Positions 33,946 to 43,628 of a stretch of 64,000 nt of DNA are shown one piece after another; the first letter of the stretch is position 1; the number at the start of each line of letters is the position of its first letter. The translations under genes were made by a program, and so were the position numbers. The notes under the pieces are model-generated. The model did not search any database. It saw nothing but the letters and a program-made list of their open reading frames with translations, and had not been told where the DNA came from. The DNA is from Pseudomonadota bacterium (lineage in GTDB: Bacteria; Pseudomonadota; Gammaproteobacteria; Pseudomonadales; Moraxellaceae), in NCBI GenBank assembly GCA_023393635.1, contig JAEWKT010000005.1, forward strand, positions 22,325-86,324. Direction: 5' to 3'.

Positions 33946-35195
33946 AACTCTCCAATTTTTAGTATCAATTGTCCTGCAATGCTAGAAAATGGAGCTACAT
34001 TACATGCAATATATGCTGAATTATTCTTATTAAATACAGTATAGTTTGAATAGGGTTGCTGTTGAAACAGCCAGTAAATCCCCTTCATTTCACCGCGCAG
34101 CACATCCTCATTTATAAAAATTGGAGCAAATGGAATTGAATTTGCAAGCGATGGAGGACCAAAATGATTAGATCCTCCAGTATAAACATTGTTACTTGGA
34201 GTGCTCAGTGAATAAACACTACCTAATTTATAGTTTGCAACTTGATTATAAGATCTTTGTAATAGCAAAGTATCTTGATACTGAGTTGTGAGTAAAGGCG
34301 AGTAGCGATTTCTTGCATAACTGAAGTTCGCAGCATGATAAAGAATAGTGGAAGATAGGAATGTTGTTGATGTATCTGCATCTAAAATTGAATCAAATGC
34401 CCCAAATCCATAACAAAGAGCTTCTAAAGATGTTGTTGTTGAGCAAGGAAGAATATAAAAATAATCTTTATTCCCAACTAAAATCCAATTTCTAGCACCC
34501 ACTGCAGGACTGCCCGCATCGTACCTGTTTGAATTATCAGCAAATTGATATTGATGTGCATAATACCATTTCGACCAGCCATTGCTTGCTGTAGTTCCTG
34601 AGCCTGTACCGATCCAATTCTTATCAGGATTAGCATTGTCATATGGGGCCTGCACTCCAAGCATCGTATCAATGTCGGTCATATCTTCAACAATGCCGAC
34701 CTTTGCATATTTCGCATAAGTTGCTGTGTATGCAGGATCAAGTGCATCTACAACACGTAAATATGGACGTGATGCAAGTAATGTATTAGACGAGCGATAA
34801 GCCGCTTTTCCAGTTCCGCTAAATGGCTTTAGCCAACCCAACGGTGGCAAACGGCATGTTATAGTACCTGTGGCAGTACTTACACTCGGTGCGGCAGGCA
34901 GTTCAAATGTAATGCTATTGGCACTAGGTGCAGTCAAAATTCGATGCTGGCCGTTGTAGTCGCTTTGCGCCGCGCCTGCAATCTCAACGACTTGATACTG
35001 CATAAAATTGTGATTGCCGCTAAAGGTTGCGGTTGCGGTAGTGCCGCTTGCAGTTAATGTAGCAATAGACTGACTGCCAAAACCATTAACAAGGCAGGCA
35101 TCAAGTACGGCAATCATACTGCCTTGCACGTTACCAAGCTGCGGTGCGTTGGTATTGGTGTGGACGTAAAACTTAATATCAGTACTGGCAACCAT
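33942..35195 (-). CDS. Phage tail protein, putative receptor-binding
   Basis: The 417-residue protein has an N-terminal beta-rich region with SIATLTASGTTATATFSGNHNFMQYQVVEIAGA, the ATA-x-F-x-x-x-H-x-F pattern found in phage tail additions. The remaining body is rich in aromatic and Asn residues (WSKWYYAHQYQFADNSNRYD). Its place among tail-tip genes suggests a surface adhesin. The family is not recognised, and the C-terminal half should be the variable part. Confidence 0.6.
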   Translation of the reverse strand: MVASTDIKFYVHTNTNAPQLGNVQGSMIAVLDACLVNGFGSQSIATLTASGTTATATFSGNHNFMQYQVVEIAGAAQSDYNGQHRILTAPSANSITFELPAAPSVSTATGTITCRLPPLGWLKPFSGTGKAAYRSSNTLLASRPYLRVVDALDPAYTATYAKYAKVGIVEDMTDIDTMLGVQAPYDNANPDKNWIGTGSGTTASNGWSKWYYAHQYQFADNSNRYDAGSPAVGARNWILVGNKDYFYILPCSTTTSLEALCYGFGAFDSILDADTSTTFLSSTILYHAANFSYARNRYSPLLTTQYQDTLLLQRSYNQVANYKLGSVYSLSTPSNNVYTGGSNHFGPPSLANSIPFAPIFINEDVLRGEMKGIYWLFQQQPYSNYTVFNKNNSAYIACNVAPFSSIAGQLILKIGEL

Positions 35196-35216
35196 AATAA
35201 CCTCTTATTTTGAGCA

Positions 35217-35252
35217 ATAAAAAAGGCCGCACTATGCAAAATAGGCAGCCTA
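35217..35252 (-). terminator. Intrinsic terminator in the tail operon
   Basis: On the minus strand GGCTGC-CTAT pairs with ATAG-GCGGCC (wobble allowed), followed by six Ts and ATTGCTC. It lies between two tail genes. Confidence 0.7.
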
Positions 35253-35279
35253 TAAACTTGATAAATTAAACCTATAAAA

Positions 35280-36908
35280 TCACACCACGCGGTCAATGTC
35301 ACCGCGCAGCATGATTTGAAATTGATCAGACATCACACTTGGTTCAGATTGCTTAACCGTGCGGATTGCCCATATTGGGAATGTTGCTGCAATAGTGTTA
35401 AACCGTAGTACGTTACCGCTTGCCCAGCCTGCGCCCCAGCCCTCTTTTTTAACTTTAAAGTAAGGCTTGTTGGTTACTGGATTAATCGGTGCGCAATCAG
35501 TATTGACGCTACCCGTGCCAATTTGCCCCGATACTTCACCCACAATTCTAAAGTTGGTAGCATCGGTAAATACTAACGCCCAACGCTCTTGGATCGCGCC
35601 AAGGTTGGTAACTTCAATTGGGTATAGCGCATTGTTGTAATTGGCTGTCAGTGGTGCACCTGTGGCCTCATCAGCCCACACGTTATTCCATGTGCTCTGC
35701 ACAAACTTGCGCGTGTATCTGGCTTGCATATCACCAATCACTAGCGCACTACCAACAATCGTATTGTCAGCATCGTAATTATGTGTCACAGGCTTAGTAA
35801 ATGTGATTTGGCCGTTAATCTGCACATCGCGGATTAAACCCATATCCTGATAACGATATTTGGCAGTTAATGGTGGCACCAGTGCATTTAAAGCAAAGTC
35901 ACCACCTAGCGTAAACTTGCCATAATCATAGTCCACTGTGTACATGTCGTAAGGCACTTTTGTGCCTTGACTGTCCTCAAGCTCAAGCCATGAAATACGT
36001 GCATCATCAAGTGCATAAGTCTGGCCAGCTATGTGATTAGGCAGAGCATATTCTTTACTGCTACTGACAATGCCAATGTCACCCACTCTAAAAATAGGTA
36101 CACGGCCATCTAGTGGCAAGCGCGTTGCAGATAAGCCTAAAATCTCGCTATCAAGCGGGATATAAGTGTAAGCCACTGCGTTATAGCGCATATTGCTTGG
36201 ATCAACCCACACGGGTGCATTAATCCAGCTTGTCACACCATCACCATTGGGCGCAGGGATTTTATACTCAAGGATAGGGTCATACCACGGCTCATCTTTA
36301 ACCCATAAGTTGTCGCTTACCTTTAACTTTCGGTAAAAATAAATATCCACAAAACCAGTGTCGTAATCAATTGTACCTTGCGCTTTATCCGTACTAACCT
36401 TGCCAAACTCATCAAATTGTAGTGTGAGCTGGCCAAACTCTAGCGATGTAACAACCACAGTGAGCGATGCTGGACGTATTGGCACCACAGGCGTTCTAAA
36501 GCTCACATGATTGATGGGCGGCATATCAGTTGTGGTGGTCAGTGAGCGCAGTTGCAATGTGTTATCAGCATTGGGTGTCCAGCTTGTAAGCTCAATTGCT
36601 CCATTGCCGTACTGGATTGTGCCAGATGCAGTACCGCTATTGGTTGCAGGATCAACATTGCGGTATAGCGTGCCCATGCGATCAATAAAGGTATCACTAC
36701 CTAATCTAAAACGTACTGAGCCTGCAATTATTTGCTCATCAAAACCAGATGTTAAGTCAAATTTTAAGTTGGTTGCTGTCACTGTTTTACTATCGCTGCC
36801 CGTGCCAGATGTATCTCGATAACTAACAGCAATGTCGGCCGCATTATAGGTTTTAAGTGTTTGCGCAACTGGGGTGTAGCCTGATGTTTGTGGGCTGTAA
36901 AAACTCAT
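35280..36908 (-). CDS. Large phage tail protein (542 aa)
   Basis: The beta-rich protein begins MSFYSPQTSGYTPVAQTLKT and has repeated strands of about 100 residues with GTIDYDTGFVDIYFYR, NGAIELTSWTPN and DYDYGKFTLGGD segments. The D-Y-x-x-G-x-x-x-L/I pattern recurs and is shared with the neighbouring 654-residue protein. The two therefore probably build related tail or baseplate structures. No catalytic motif is seen. Confidence 0.6.
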   Translation of the reverse strand: MSFYSPQTSGYTPVAQTLKTYNAADIAVSYRDTSGTGSDSKTVTATNLKFDLTSGFDEQIIAGSVRFRLGSDTFIDRMGTLYRNVDPATNSGTASGTIQYGNGAIELTSWTPNADNTLQLRSLTTTTDMPPINHVSFRTPVVPIRPASLTVVVTSLEFGQLTLQFDEFGKVSTDKAQGTIDYDTGFVDIYFYRKLKVSDNLWVKDEPWYDPILEYKIPAPNGDGVTSWINAPVWVDPSNMRYNAVAYTYIPLDSEILGLSATRLPLDGRVPIFRVGDIGIVSSSKEYALPNHIAGQTYALDDARISWLELEDSQGTKVPYDMYTVDYDYGKFTLGGDFALNALVPPLTAKYRYQDMGLIRDVQINGQITFTKPVTHNYDADNTIVGSALVIGDMQARYTRKFVQSTWNNVWADEATGAPLTANYNNALYPIEVTNLGAIQERWALVFTDATNFRIVGEVSGQIGTGSVNTDCAPINPVTNKPYFKVKKEGWGAGWASGNVLRFNTIAATFPIWAIRTVKQSEPSVMSDQFQIMLRGDIDRVV

Positions 36909-36912
36909 ATTG

Positions 36913-38877
36913 TCACCCTGCTCCGTACATTATGAATGGCGTGTAGTTGGGATAGTAAAAATTTTGCTCTAGTGCTGGCGTCACTTCACATGCGCCTGTT
37001 GCGTAAGTAATTACGCCCATTTGCACCCCAAACTGATTTACCAGCTTACCAGTAGTGCTATCTATCGGCTCATCGTGTAGCAAGACCCTGCCGCTTTGTG
37101 CTGCCCCCACACCAGAACTAACGGGTATACTTAGCTCCACGCTATTTTGCTCAATTGCGGTACCAGTGCCGATAGTAAAATTTAACTTCTGACTGCTATC
37201 TGGAGCGCCACTATTTACAGTTTGGGCTTTGGGTGCGCCAAACGTGTAAGTGATGGTAAATACTGTGCCTTGTTGCGGCAATTTTTTGGGGATAATGCGG
37301 CCTTTACCCGTATTGCGCCTTAAGTACCCCGTGGCATCACCTGTAAACTGCCCTGCGCTGTTTAGCGTTGCGGTTTTGGCCACACCCTCAAGTGTCCATG
37401 TCACGGTTGCGGTGGCTATCCCGTTATGAAACAAAGTAAAGTCTACGCCAGCAGGTGCTACGGTTAAGCCGCTGCGGACAAACGTAGTAATGGGCGTACC
37501 CCACAATAACAAAATAGGCGTGCCCACATCTGGCAATGCGCCTGTTGTTAAAAGCCATGAGCCAGTTTCATAATTGATGCTACCTGAGCCAAAGCTGGTA
37601 CTTGCACCCTTTAACTGGCCAGAACCGTCATCTTTTAGCTCATAAAACTTGCCCTGTGACATATAGCTAATCGACAAAGAACCAGGGGCAGGAGTTGGCA
37701 CTAAAACGCCCGTCCAGTTTGCAGACTGATTGGCTTGCGTCACGGGCACTGCATAAGACTGCGTGTACTGCGTTGGGCTAGCCGCTGGCATAAACGTAAT
37801 GGCTAATGTGGCTGTGCCACTGCCTGCGCTTTGTGTCCACTGGATTAAGCCTTTTTGATAATCAATCGTGCCTACTTGCGTACCAGCGGTGTTTTTAAGT
37901 ATGCCGCCTTGGTCAGTAATTGACTGGCCAAATAAACTAAAAGAAACGCTGGACGGCATCACACCAGAGCCTAAATACAGGTTTTGCGCTAAACCAACAG
38001 TAGTTGTAAAACTGGCTGTAATTGGGTCGGTATTGCCCGCAACCAAAGTTACGCGCTCGCCTGCTGCATTCACATCAACAATTGGCGTTTCGGTTTGCGC
38101 ACTTGGGATAATCTGGCTGAAAATACTTTGCGCTTGCACTGTAAATGTGCCAACGCTTACATCATCAGCTAAGTTGCTAGAGCCATAATACAGGCCGCTA
38201 TCGGCAACAATCGTGTCGCGGATAATGGTTTGCGGCTTGGTTGAGGTGTACCACTGCGCTGCTGATACACCATTAAAATCACGCTCTAGTGCATCATTAA
38301 GCGTATAAGTGACCACCTTATATTCCACGTTGGTTTTATCAACGCGCACAATGGCAATACGGGTATCGACTTTAGTAATGCGCACATACTGCTGATATTC
38401 GGCAAGTTTACCCTCGTCAGATACCAGCACTAGCGTAGTGCCTGCGCTGGCCTCGGTTTCTGCTTTATCCATGGCAACTTGTATAGCTTTCATGCCCTGA
38501 TAAGCCGTATCTAGCAGACTGCCTACCGCCTGCGCACCTTTAGCCAAATAATTTTCAATGCGGTTTTTTGCAGCGTTGCGCTCATCTGTCCATGACTTGG
38601 TGCTAAATAACAAGGCAGACACGTTGGGATCGGCTGGATTTTCAGAGATAAAAACCGTTGCGCCCATTAAGCTGTCAGTATCGTTAGTAATGACAGCAGG
38701 ATATATCTTGCGTAATGACACGCGCCCCATCGTGCGATCAAGCTCAGACACATCAGGAAACAGGTTATTAGACTGGCCATCTTCAATAATTTGGCCTGAG
38801 TATTTACCACCACCGTCATCAGTATCAGTCAATCGCTCGGACTTATAAATTACCAAGTCTTTTGTTTCAATTGCCAT
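36913..38877 (-). CDS. Large phage tail protein (654 aa)
   Basis: The protein begins MAIETKDLVIYKSERLTDTD, then GRVSLRKIYPAVITNDTDSLMGATVFIS. Several GSINYETGSWLLTTG, GTIDYQKGLIQWTQ and GVITYATGACEVTP units follow the same G-x-I-x-Y-x-x-G motif seen in the adjacent 542-residue protein. It starts 1 bp past the stop of the 135-residue gene. It probably forms part of the distal tail or baseplate; the family is not named. Confidence 0.6.
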   Translation of the reverse strand: MAIETKDLVIYKSERLTDTDDGGGKYSGQIIEDGQSNNLFPDVSELDRTMGRVSLRKIYPAVITNDTDSLMGATVFISENPADPNVSALLFSTKSWTDERNAAKNRIENYLAKGAQAVGSLLDTAYQGMKAIQVAMDKAETEASAGTTLVLVSDEGKLAEYQQYVRITKVDTRIAIVRVDKTNVEYKVVTYTLNDALERDFNGVSAAQWYTSTKPQTIIRDTIVADSGLYYGSSNLADDVSVGTFTVQAQSIFSQIIPSAQTETPIVDVNAAGERVTLVAGNTDPITASFTTTVGLAQNLYLGSGVMPSSVSFSLFGQSITDQGGILKNTAGTQVGTIDYQKGLIQWTQSAGSGTATLAITFMPAASPTQYTQSYAVPVTQANQSANWTGVLVPTPAPGSLSISYMSQGKFYELKDDGSGQLKGASTSFGSGSINYETGSWLLTTGALPDVGTPILLLWGTPITTFVRSGLTVAPAGVDFTLFHNGIATATVTWTLEGVAKTATLNSAGQFTGDATGYLRRNTGKGRIIPKKLPQQGTVFTITYTFGAPKAQTVNSGAPDSSQKLNFTIGTGTAIEQNSVELSIPVSSGVGAAQSGRVLLHDEPIDSTTGKLVNQFGVQMGVITYATGACEVTPALEQNFYYPNYTPFIMYGAG

Positions 38878-39284
38878 TAATTTAACTCCAATAATCGCAA
38901 AGTCACGTTGTAATAATCACCATCTGATACAGTCGGGAATCCCTTGACTGGCGTAGCTTCAATAGCAGTACTGGCATGATGAAAGATCACGTTAAATTGC
39001 CTAGTATCGTGCTGATACTCAAACATTAACGTAAAGGTTTCGCCCTGTAGCATTGACCATGTTTTAAGCGTGCTCACTACATGCCGTGGCAGCCAAGCCA
39101 TGTCCTTTTCAGCCGCTAAGCTGATTGGCCTGCCAGATTTCCATTTGCCTTCTTGTATGATTGGCGTGCCATCAATGGACGGCTCAACCTTTTGCTCAAT
39201 GGGCTTATAGTCAAATTCATCAGACCATAAAAAGCCGTCAGATAAGACGGCTATTTCACTGGTGCTATTTCGTTTTAGTTTCAT
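38877..39284 (-). CDS. Distal-tail-type phage protein
   Basis: The 135-residue protein follows the tape measure gene directly, with a 1-bp overlap. That is the place of distal tail or tail-completion proteins in siphophages. It contains KWKSGRPISLAAEKDMAWL and VVSTLKTWSMLQGETFTLMF, a pattern I associate with small tail proteins of Mu-like and Acinetobacter phages. Function inferred from position. Confidence 0.6.
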   Translation of the reverse strand: MKLKRNSTSEIAVLSDGFLWSDEFDYKPIEQKVEPSIDGTPIIQEGKWKSGRPISLAAEKDMAWLPRHVVSTLKTWSMLQGETFTLMFEYQHDTRQFNVIFHHASTAIEATPVKGFPTVSDGDYYNVTLRLLELN

Positions 39285-42061
39285 TACATGCCCTTTTTAA
39301 GTCGCTCAAGCTCAGCCATTAAAGCATTAACCTGATCCTCGCTACCCGTGTTGCCGTAAAGCTCTGCACTGTTATTGCCAATCTTGATGTCATACTTCAC
39401 GGTTTTGGCAGGTGTGCCTGTAGTGCCATTGCTCACCCTGGCTAGATCAGCGACTGTCTTATTAATGTAGTCGTAGTTGCTTAGCGACCAGTTAAATGCA
39501 CCGTCTGTTGCCTTAGCCCAGCTTGTATCATTCATCAAATCATGAGCCTTAACTTTGGCGCGCTTTGCATCATAACCAGCTTCATCCATCAGTTTTTTCA
39601 TAATCTGTTCTTCTGATGTGTAGGCAAATGTCTGTGCACCTGAGGCTGAAGAATTGCCAGAACTACCACCATTTAAAAAGTCATTGCCTGTCATACCACC
39701 TTGTTTGCGCGTGATCTCATCTAACTTTTTAGACCATGCATCTAGGCTATTGACTGCTGCCTGTGCGGCCTCACCTGTTGAGCGCGCTGCGCCATGAGCC
39801 GCGTTGCCAATACGGCCAAAACCAGAGCTAACACGGTCTGTTGCCTTAGTTGCGCCATCACTACCGTTGACGATCTCGGCATAAGTCTTAGTGGTCACCT
39901 TGCCAGTTTCATCAATCTTAACGGTTAAGCCTGCTGCTGATGCCGATGCCTTGGCTTGACTAATTACAGCCGCATCACCTGATGCGATAGCCGCTTGCAT
40001 GGTGCGCTCGTATGCCTTACGCACATCTTCAGCAGTGCCTTGGCCACTTGCCGCAATAGTTGCAAAGTCAGCAAGCGCAGATTGTGCGGCAAGCCTTAAT
40101 TGCTCTTTGGTTTTAATGCCAAGTCGTTCAAATGCCTGCTCTACAGGATCAAGGTCAGCGGGTAGTTTTTGTAATGTCTGACTAACAGCCTTTAAGCCCA
40201 TATCCACCATGTCAGCAGATAGTTTGCCGTCTTTGCCAAAATCAACAAAAGATTGCCGAACGATCTCAACTTCTTCTTTTGTCTTGGCTTTAGCAAGTAG
40301 GTCTTTTAATGATGCGTAAATGACGTTACTGGCTTGCTGCCCCTCAAACCCCATGGCCTTTAAGCCAGCAGCCAAATCATTAACCTGACCTTTTGCATCA
40401 TTAAATGATTTAGATACACCCGTTGCTGCACGCTCAACGTCAATACCAAGGCTTTTTGCTGCTGCCTCACCTGTGCGCTTTAGGGCTTCGGTGTTTTCAT
40501 TAATAGCGCCAACTGACTGCTTAAATGCCTGCACAGCAACTTTGCCAGCCTCATCCATAGTGATGATAAAGCCTTTGGCGATCATTTCGCGCTGCATTTC
40601 ACCAGATAGCACGCCATTATTTGCAGCAATTGCAGCCTCTGCCCATTTCTGGACAGCCTTAATTTTATCGGCTTCGCTTGCCTCAGCACTGGTGCTAATT
40701 TCATCTAGCCGCTTTTTGGCATTTGCTGCATCTTCTGCGTACAACTCAGCCTTGGTTTTAGTGGCTTGTTGTAGCCGCTGCACACCTTTGGATTCAAAAT
40801 CCATTGCAAGCTGTTCAGCTTCAGCATAGTTCTTTTTGGCAACGCCTTTTAAATATTCGGCTTGCTCCTCATAGCGCTTGCTTACGTCGCCAAATGTAAT
40901 TTTGGACATCACAGCAGCTACGCCAGCACCAAAATCATAAAATGCGCCAGTGAGCAAATTAACGCCAATCTTGATGGCGGTTATGCCATCAGACACAAAG
41001 CCAAATGCAATACTTAAACCCTGAACAATGCGGGTCAAAAAGCTAACACTATTGCCAGCCTCGTCCACATCACCAGTCAAGATACTTACGCTTTTGCTGG
41101 CAGCGGTGAATACTTCAAATACTGTTTTGCCCATTTCAAAGGCAATTGAAATTAGGTCTTTAACCACATCATAGGCAGCAGACAATGCTTGTTTTAACGC
41201 AACAACGGTTTCATCATCTATGCTGCCAAGCTCACTAGACCACGCACCTACAGCAGCTATCGCATCCTCAAATAGCGTGACCAGCCAATCCATGTTTTCG
41301 CCAAAGCCCTTAATGACTTCGGCCAACTTGTCAGTAATGCCATACTGCTCATTTAGACTGCCAATTAGTGCAGTGACGTTATTTCTTACACTTTGAATAG
41401 CATCCTTGGTGGATGTACTCATTACATCAGCAAGTTCTTGGTTGCGGTCGCGTGACTGCATCAGCGCGGTGTTTAAGTCAGTGATGGATAGTTTACCGTT
41501 TGCGCCCAGACTGCGGATTTCACTTTCAGTTTTGCCAGTGCTTTTGGCTAAATCACCAACAATATTGTCAGCCGCTGCCAGGATGCTAGACCACGCATCC
41601 GCATCTACTCTTCCTTTATCCAGTGACTTTGCAAACGCATCTTGTGCAGATCGGGCTTTGTCACTACTGGCGGCATTATGGGTAAAACTATAAGACAGAC
41701 TTTCGGTTACAGATAGTATTTCCTCGGTACTATAGCCCAAAGACTTCATGCTGTTTGATGTAGCAAGGTAGATTTCTTGGGCTTCTTGCAGTGGACGATA
41801 CGTGCCGTTGGCAAGCTCTAATAACCGCGCCTGTACTAAATTATATTCTTCGGTGCTGGCAGTGGCATTTTTTAGGCGTGAGGCCATCTGCTGCGTAGCG
41901 TCAGCAATGTCCAGTACTTCCTTGGCAGACAAGCCTAGGCCAATTGCAGCTAATGCGCCTGTTAATGCAGTGGCGGCTTTTTTAGCCACATCCATTGGCG
42001 CTGTAAAGCCATCAGTTTCTGCAATTAGTCGTAGCGCAAATTCAAGATTATTGCTTGCCAT
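39284..42061 (-). CDS. Tail tape measure protein
   Basis: The 925-residue protein (from MASNNLEFALRLIAETDG) determines tail length and is ejected with the DNA. It shows the tape-measure N-terminal domain (MASRLKNATASTEEYNLVQARLLELAN, SLGYSTEEILSVTESLSYSF, and an SDKARSAQDAFAKSLDKGRVDADAWSS-type block). This is followed by hydrophobic helices around residues 330-400 and long Ala/Lys-rich coiled coils. Its size implies a tail of about 140 nm by the usual 1.5 angstrom per residue relation. Two terminators stand just upstream of its start codon. Confidence 0.88.
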   Translation of the reverse strand: MASNNLEFALRLIAETDGFTAPMDVAKKAATALTGALAAIGLGLSAKEVLDIADATQQMASRLKNATASTEEYNLVQARLLELANGTYRPLQEAQEIYLATSNSMKSLGYSTEEILSVTESLSYSFTHNAASSDKARSAQDAFAKSLDKGRVDADAWSSILAAADNIVGDLAKSTGKTESEIRSLGANGKLSITDLNTALMQSRDRNQELADVMSTSTKDAIQSVRNNVTALIGSLNEQYGITDKLAEVIKGFGENMDWLVTLFEDAIAAVGAWSSELGSIDDETVVALKQALSAAYDVVKDLISIAFEMGKTVFEVFTAASKSVSILTGDVDEAGNSVSFLTRIVQGLSIAFGFVSDGITAIKIGVNLLTGAFYDFGAGVAAVMSKITFGDVSKRYEEQAEYLKGVAKKNYAEAEQLAMDFESKGVQRLQQATKTKAELYAEDAANAKKRLDEISTSAEASEADKIKAVQKWAEAAIAANNGVLSGEMQREMIAKGFIITMDEAGKVAVQAFKQSVGAINENTEALKRTGEAAAKSLGIDVERAATGVSKSFNDAKGQVNDLAAGLKAMGFEGQQASNVIYASLKDLLAKAKTKEEVEIVRQSFVDFGKDGKLSADMVDMGLKAVSQTLQKLPADLDPVEQAFERLGIKTKEQLRLAAQSALADFATIAASGQGTAEDVRKAYERTMQAAIASGDAAVISQAKASASAAGLTVKIDETGKVTTKTYAEIVNGSDGATKATDRVSSGFGRIGNAAHGAARSTGEAAQAAVNSLDAWSKKLDEITRKQGGMTGNDFLNGGSSGNSSASGAQTFAYTSEEQIMKKLMDEAGYDAKRAKVKAHDLMNDTSWAKATDGAFNWSLSNYDYINKTVADLARVSNGTTGTPAKTVKYDIKIGNNSAELYGNTGSEDQVNALMAELERLKKGM

Positions 42062-42073
42062 TTCATTCGCCCA

Positions 42074-42106
42074 CAAAAAAAGCCCCGACCGTTTACGATC
42101 AGGGCT
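42074..42106 (-). terminator. Intrinsic terminator directly before the tape measure gene
   Basis: On the minus strand AGCCCTGATCG-TAAA-CGGTCGGGGCT is followed by seven Ts, 13 bp before the tape measure ATG. Confidence 0.88.
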
Positions 42107-42123
42107 AAGTAAAATTTAGGTAT

Positions 42124-42148
42124 TAAAAAAGGCCGCTCATGCGACCTT
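42124..42148 (-). terminator. Second intrinsic terminator upstream of the tape measure gene
   Basis: On the minus strand GGTCGC-ATGA-GCGGCC is followed by six Ts, 14 bp past the stop of the 180-residue gene. Confidence 0.75.
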
Positions 42149-42161
42149 GGTTTATCTTGAT

Positions 42162-42704
42162 CTAGCGATTAATGATATTAATTTCCTCACCGCCATCTTT
42201 AGGGAAAATACACCTTGCCCCAAATGACTGATTGCTACCCATGGCACTTTCAGCCGTGAATGGAATGGTGACTGACACATTTCCATTGAGCGCCTCATAA
42301 ACTTTTGAAGAGAACATGCTAAAACTTAAAGTAGATGGTCTTTCTACTTGCGCTTTAATCATCCGCTGGCATCTTTCTAAATACTCTGCACCATTAGCTG
42401 GCCAGCTGGATTTAGTTTTATTACCAGTATTCTTGGCAACTTCTTCTTGCTCGCTTGGCGCTGTCTGCCCCCATGCTTGCTGCTGGCTATCAAATTTACG
42501 CTTCCGCTCGGCAGCTTGGTCTGCCTCAAATTTGGCCTTGGCTTCTTTCTGGGCACTATACGCTGCTGCTTGCTCAGCCATTTGCTTGTTTTTCTGACTG
42601 GCTGAATAACCATAGGCAATTACTGCTGCGACTATGGCAAGCAGTACAGCGCCAATGATGATTAGATTCTTACTGCTGCCTTGTTTGGGTTTGGTGCGCG
42701 CCAT
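42162..42704 (-). CDS. Membrane-anchored phage accessory protein
   Basis: The 180-residue protein has an N-terminal anchor (KNLIIIGAVLLAIVAAVIAYGY) and an Ala/Lys/Glu-rich coiled coil (residues 37-75). A C-terminal domain contains two cysteines (CQRMIKAQVERPSTLSFSMF and RCIFPKDGGEE) of the type seen in small exported proteins. It sits between two terminators and the outer-membrane-protein gene. It is probably an accessory (moron) gene rather than a tail part. Confidence 0.6.
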   Translation of the reverse strand: MARTKPKQGSSKNLIIIGAVLLAIVAAVIAYGYSASQKNKQMAEQAAAYSAQKEAKAKFEADQAAERKRKFDSQQQAWGQTAPSEQEEVAKNTGNKTKSSWPANGAEYLERCQRMIKAQVERPSTLSFSMFSSKVYEALNGNVSVTIPFTAESAMGSNQSFGARCIFPKDGGEEINIINR

Positions 42705-42717
42705 TTGTAAATATTCC

Positions 42718-43557
42718 TTAGAAACTAAACCTCAAGCCAATTTTATACATGGCCGCTTGCCCATCACCAAGGCTAATTGAATTGCCGTATTTGGCTTTTA
42801 GGCTAGTTAAGCTGCCGCCTTTATCTTTTTCGTAAATTCCATCATGTCCTGAACAATAGCCACTAAGGCTGTTGCCATTAGTAGGCCCTTCACTCCAAGT
42901 TTTATCAGCGCATAGCACCTTTGTTTCTGGATTCGGAACTACGCCACCAAAATTGGCGCATAGACTGGGGTTTGAGCCATTAAGCCATATACCCCTACCA
43001 TTTTCACCACCAGAAACACACAATGTTTTACCAAAATCTTGACCAGTAGAGCTGCCTGTAGATACCTTGCCGCCACCATAATAGCCGTCGCGTCCTGTCA
43101 TATCGAACAGCCACTTATAGCCAACGCTTGCAAACAAATCCAGCTTTGGTGTCAATGAATATCCGCCCTCCACACCAAGCGGCAAGGAAATAAAGTTTAA
43201 ATTGCTATCTGTTATCCCTGACTCAATACGAGTGTAACCCAAGCCAGCCAAGCCATTGATATAAAAGTTGCCCTGACTCAATAAATTATAATTTAATCCT
43301 ACCGATCCCTCATAATAATTAGAGTCTGTTTTGTTGCTAGTAGAGTATTCAAACTTACCCCAGTAGCCATATTGCTGATAAGGCGATGTGCTAAATCCAA
43401 TAACACCACCGTTAAAGTCAGACTCCACATCCGCATCAAATTCTATTTTTTGGTGAGAATACTCAACCGCTGCAAATAGATTTTGGCTTTCTGCGTGAGC
43501 TACCCCCGTTACAGCGAGCTGGCCAGCAATCAATCCAGCAAATAATAATCCCTTCAT
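42718..43557 (-). CDS. Outer-membrane beta-barrel protein (phage accessory/lysogenic conversion)
   Basis: The 279-residue protein has a signal peptide (MKGLLFAGLIAGQLAVTGVAHA) cleaved before ESQNLF. Alternating beta strands end in FSF (KIGLRFSF), the OMP signature. Strands such as YGYWGKFEYSTSNKT, GSVGLNYNLLSQGNFYINGLAGLGYTR and KLDLFASVGYKWLFD resemble OmpA/OmpW-like barrels. Between them is a long loop with four or more cysteines (GKTLCVSGG, NPSLCANF, VLCADKTW, GYCSGHDG). It lies inside the tail operon, between the tape measure and chaperone genes, and is not a virion component. Confidence 0.72.
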   Translation of the reverse strand: MKGLLFAGLIAGQLAVTGVAHAESQNLFAAVEYSHQKIEFDADVESDFNGGVIGFSTSPYQQYGYWGKFEYSTSNKTDSNYYEGSVGLNYNLLSQGNFYINGLAGLGYTRIESGITDSNLNFISLPLGVEGGYSLTPKLDLFASVGYKWLFDMTGRDGYYGGGKVSTGSSTGQDFGKTLCVSGGENGRGIWLNGSNPSLCANFGGVVPNPETKVLCADKTWSEGPTNGNSLSGYCSGHDGIYEKDKGGSLTSLKAKYGNSISLGDGQAAMYKIGLRFSF

Positions 43558-43628
43558 TTGTTTTACTACTTTGTAAATTTCTTCACAATTTACTCAAAAT
43601 CTCAGAACAATACAATTGAGTGGTAAAA

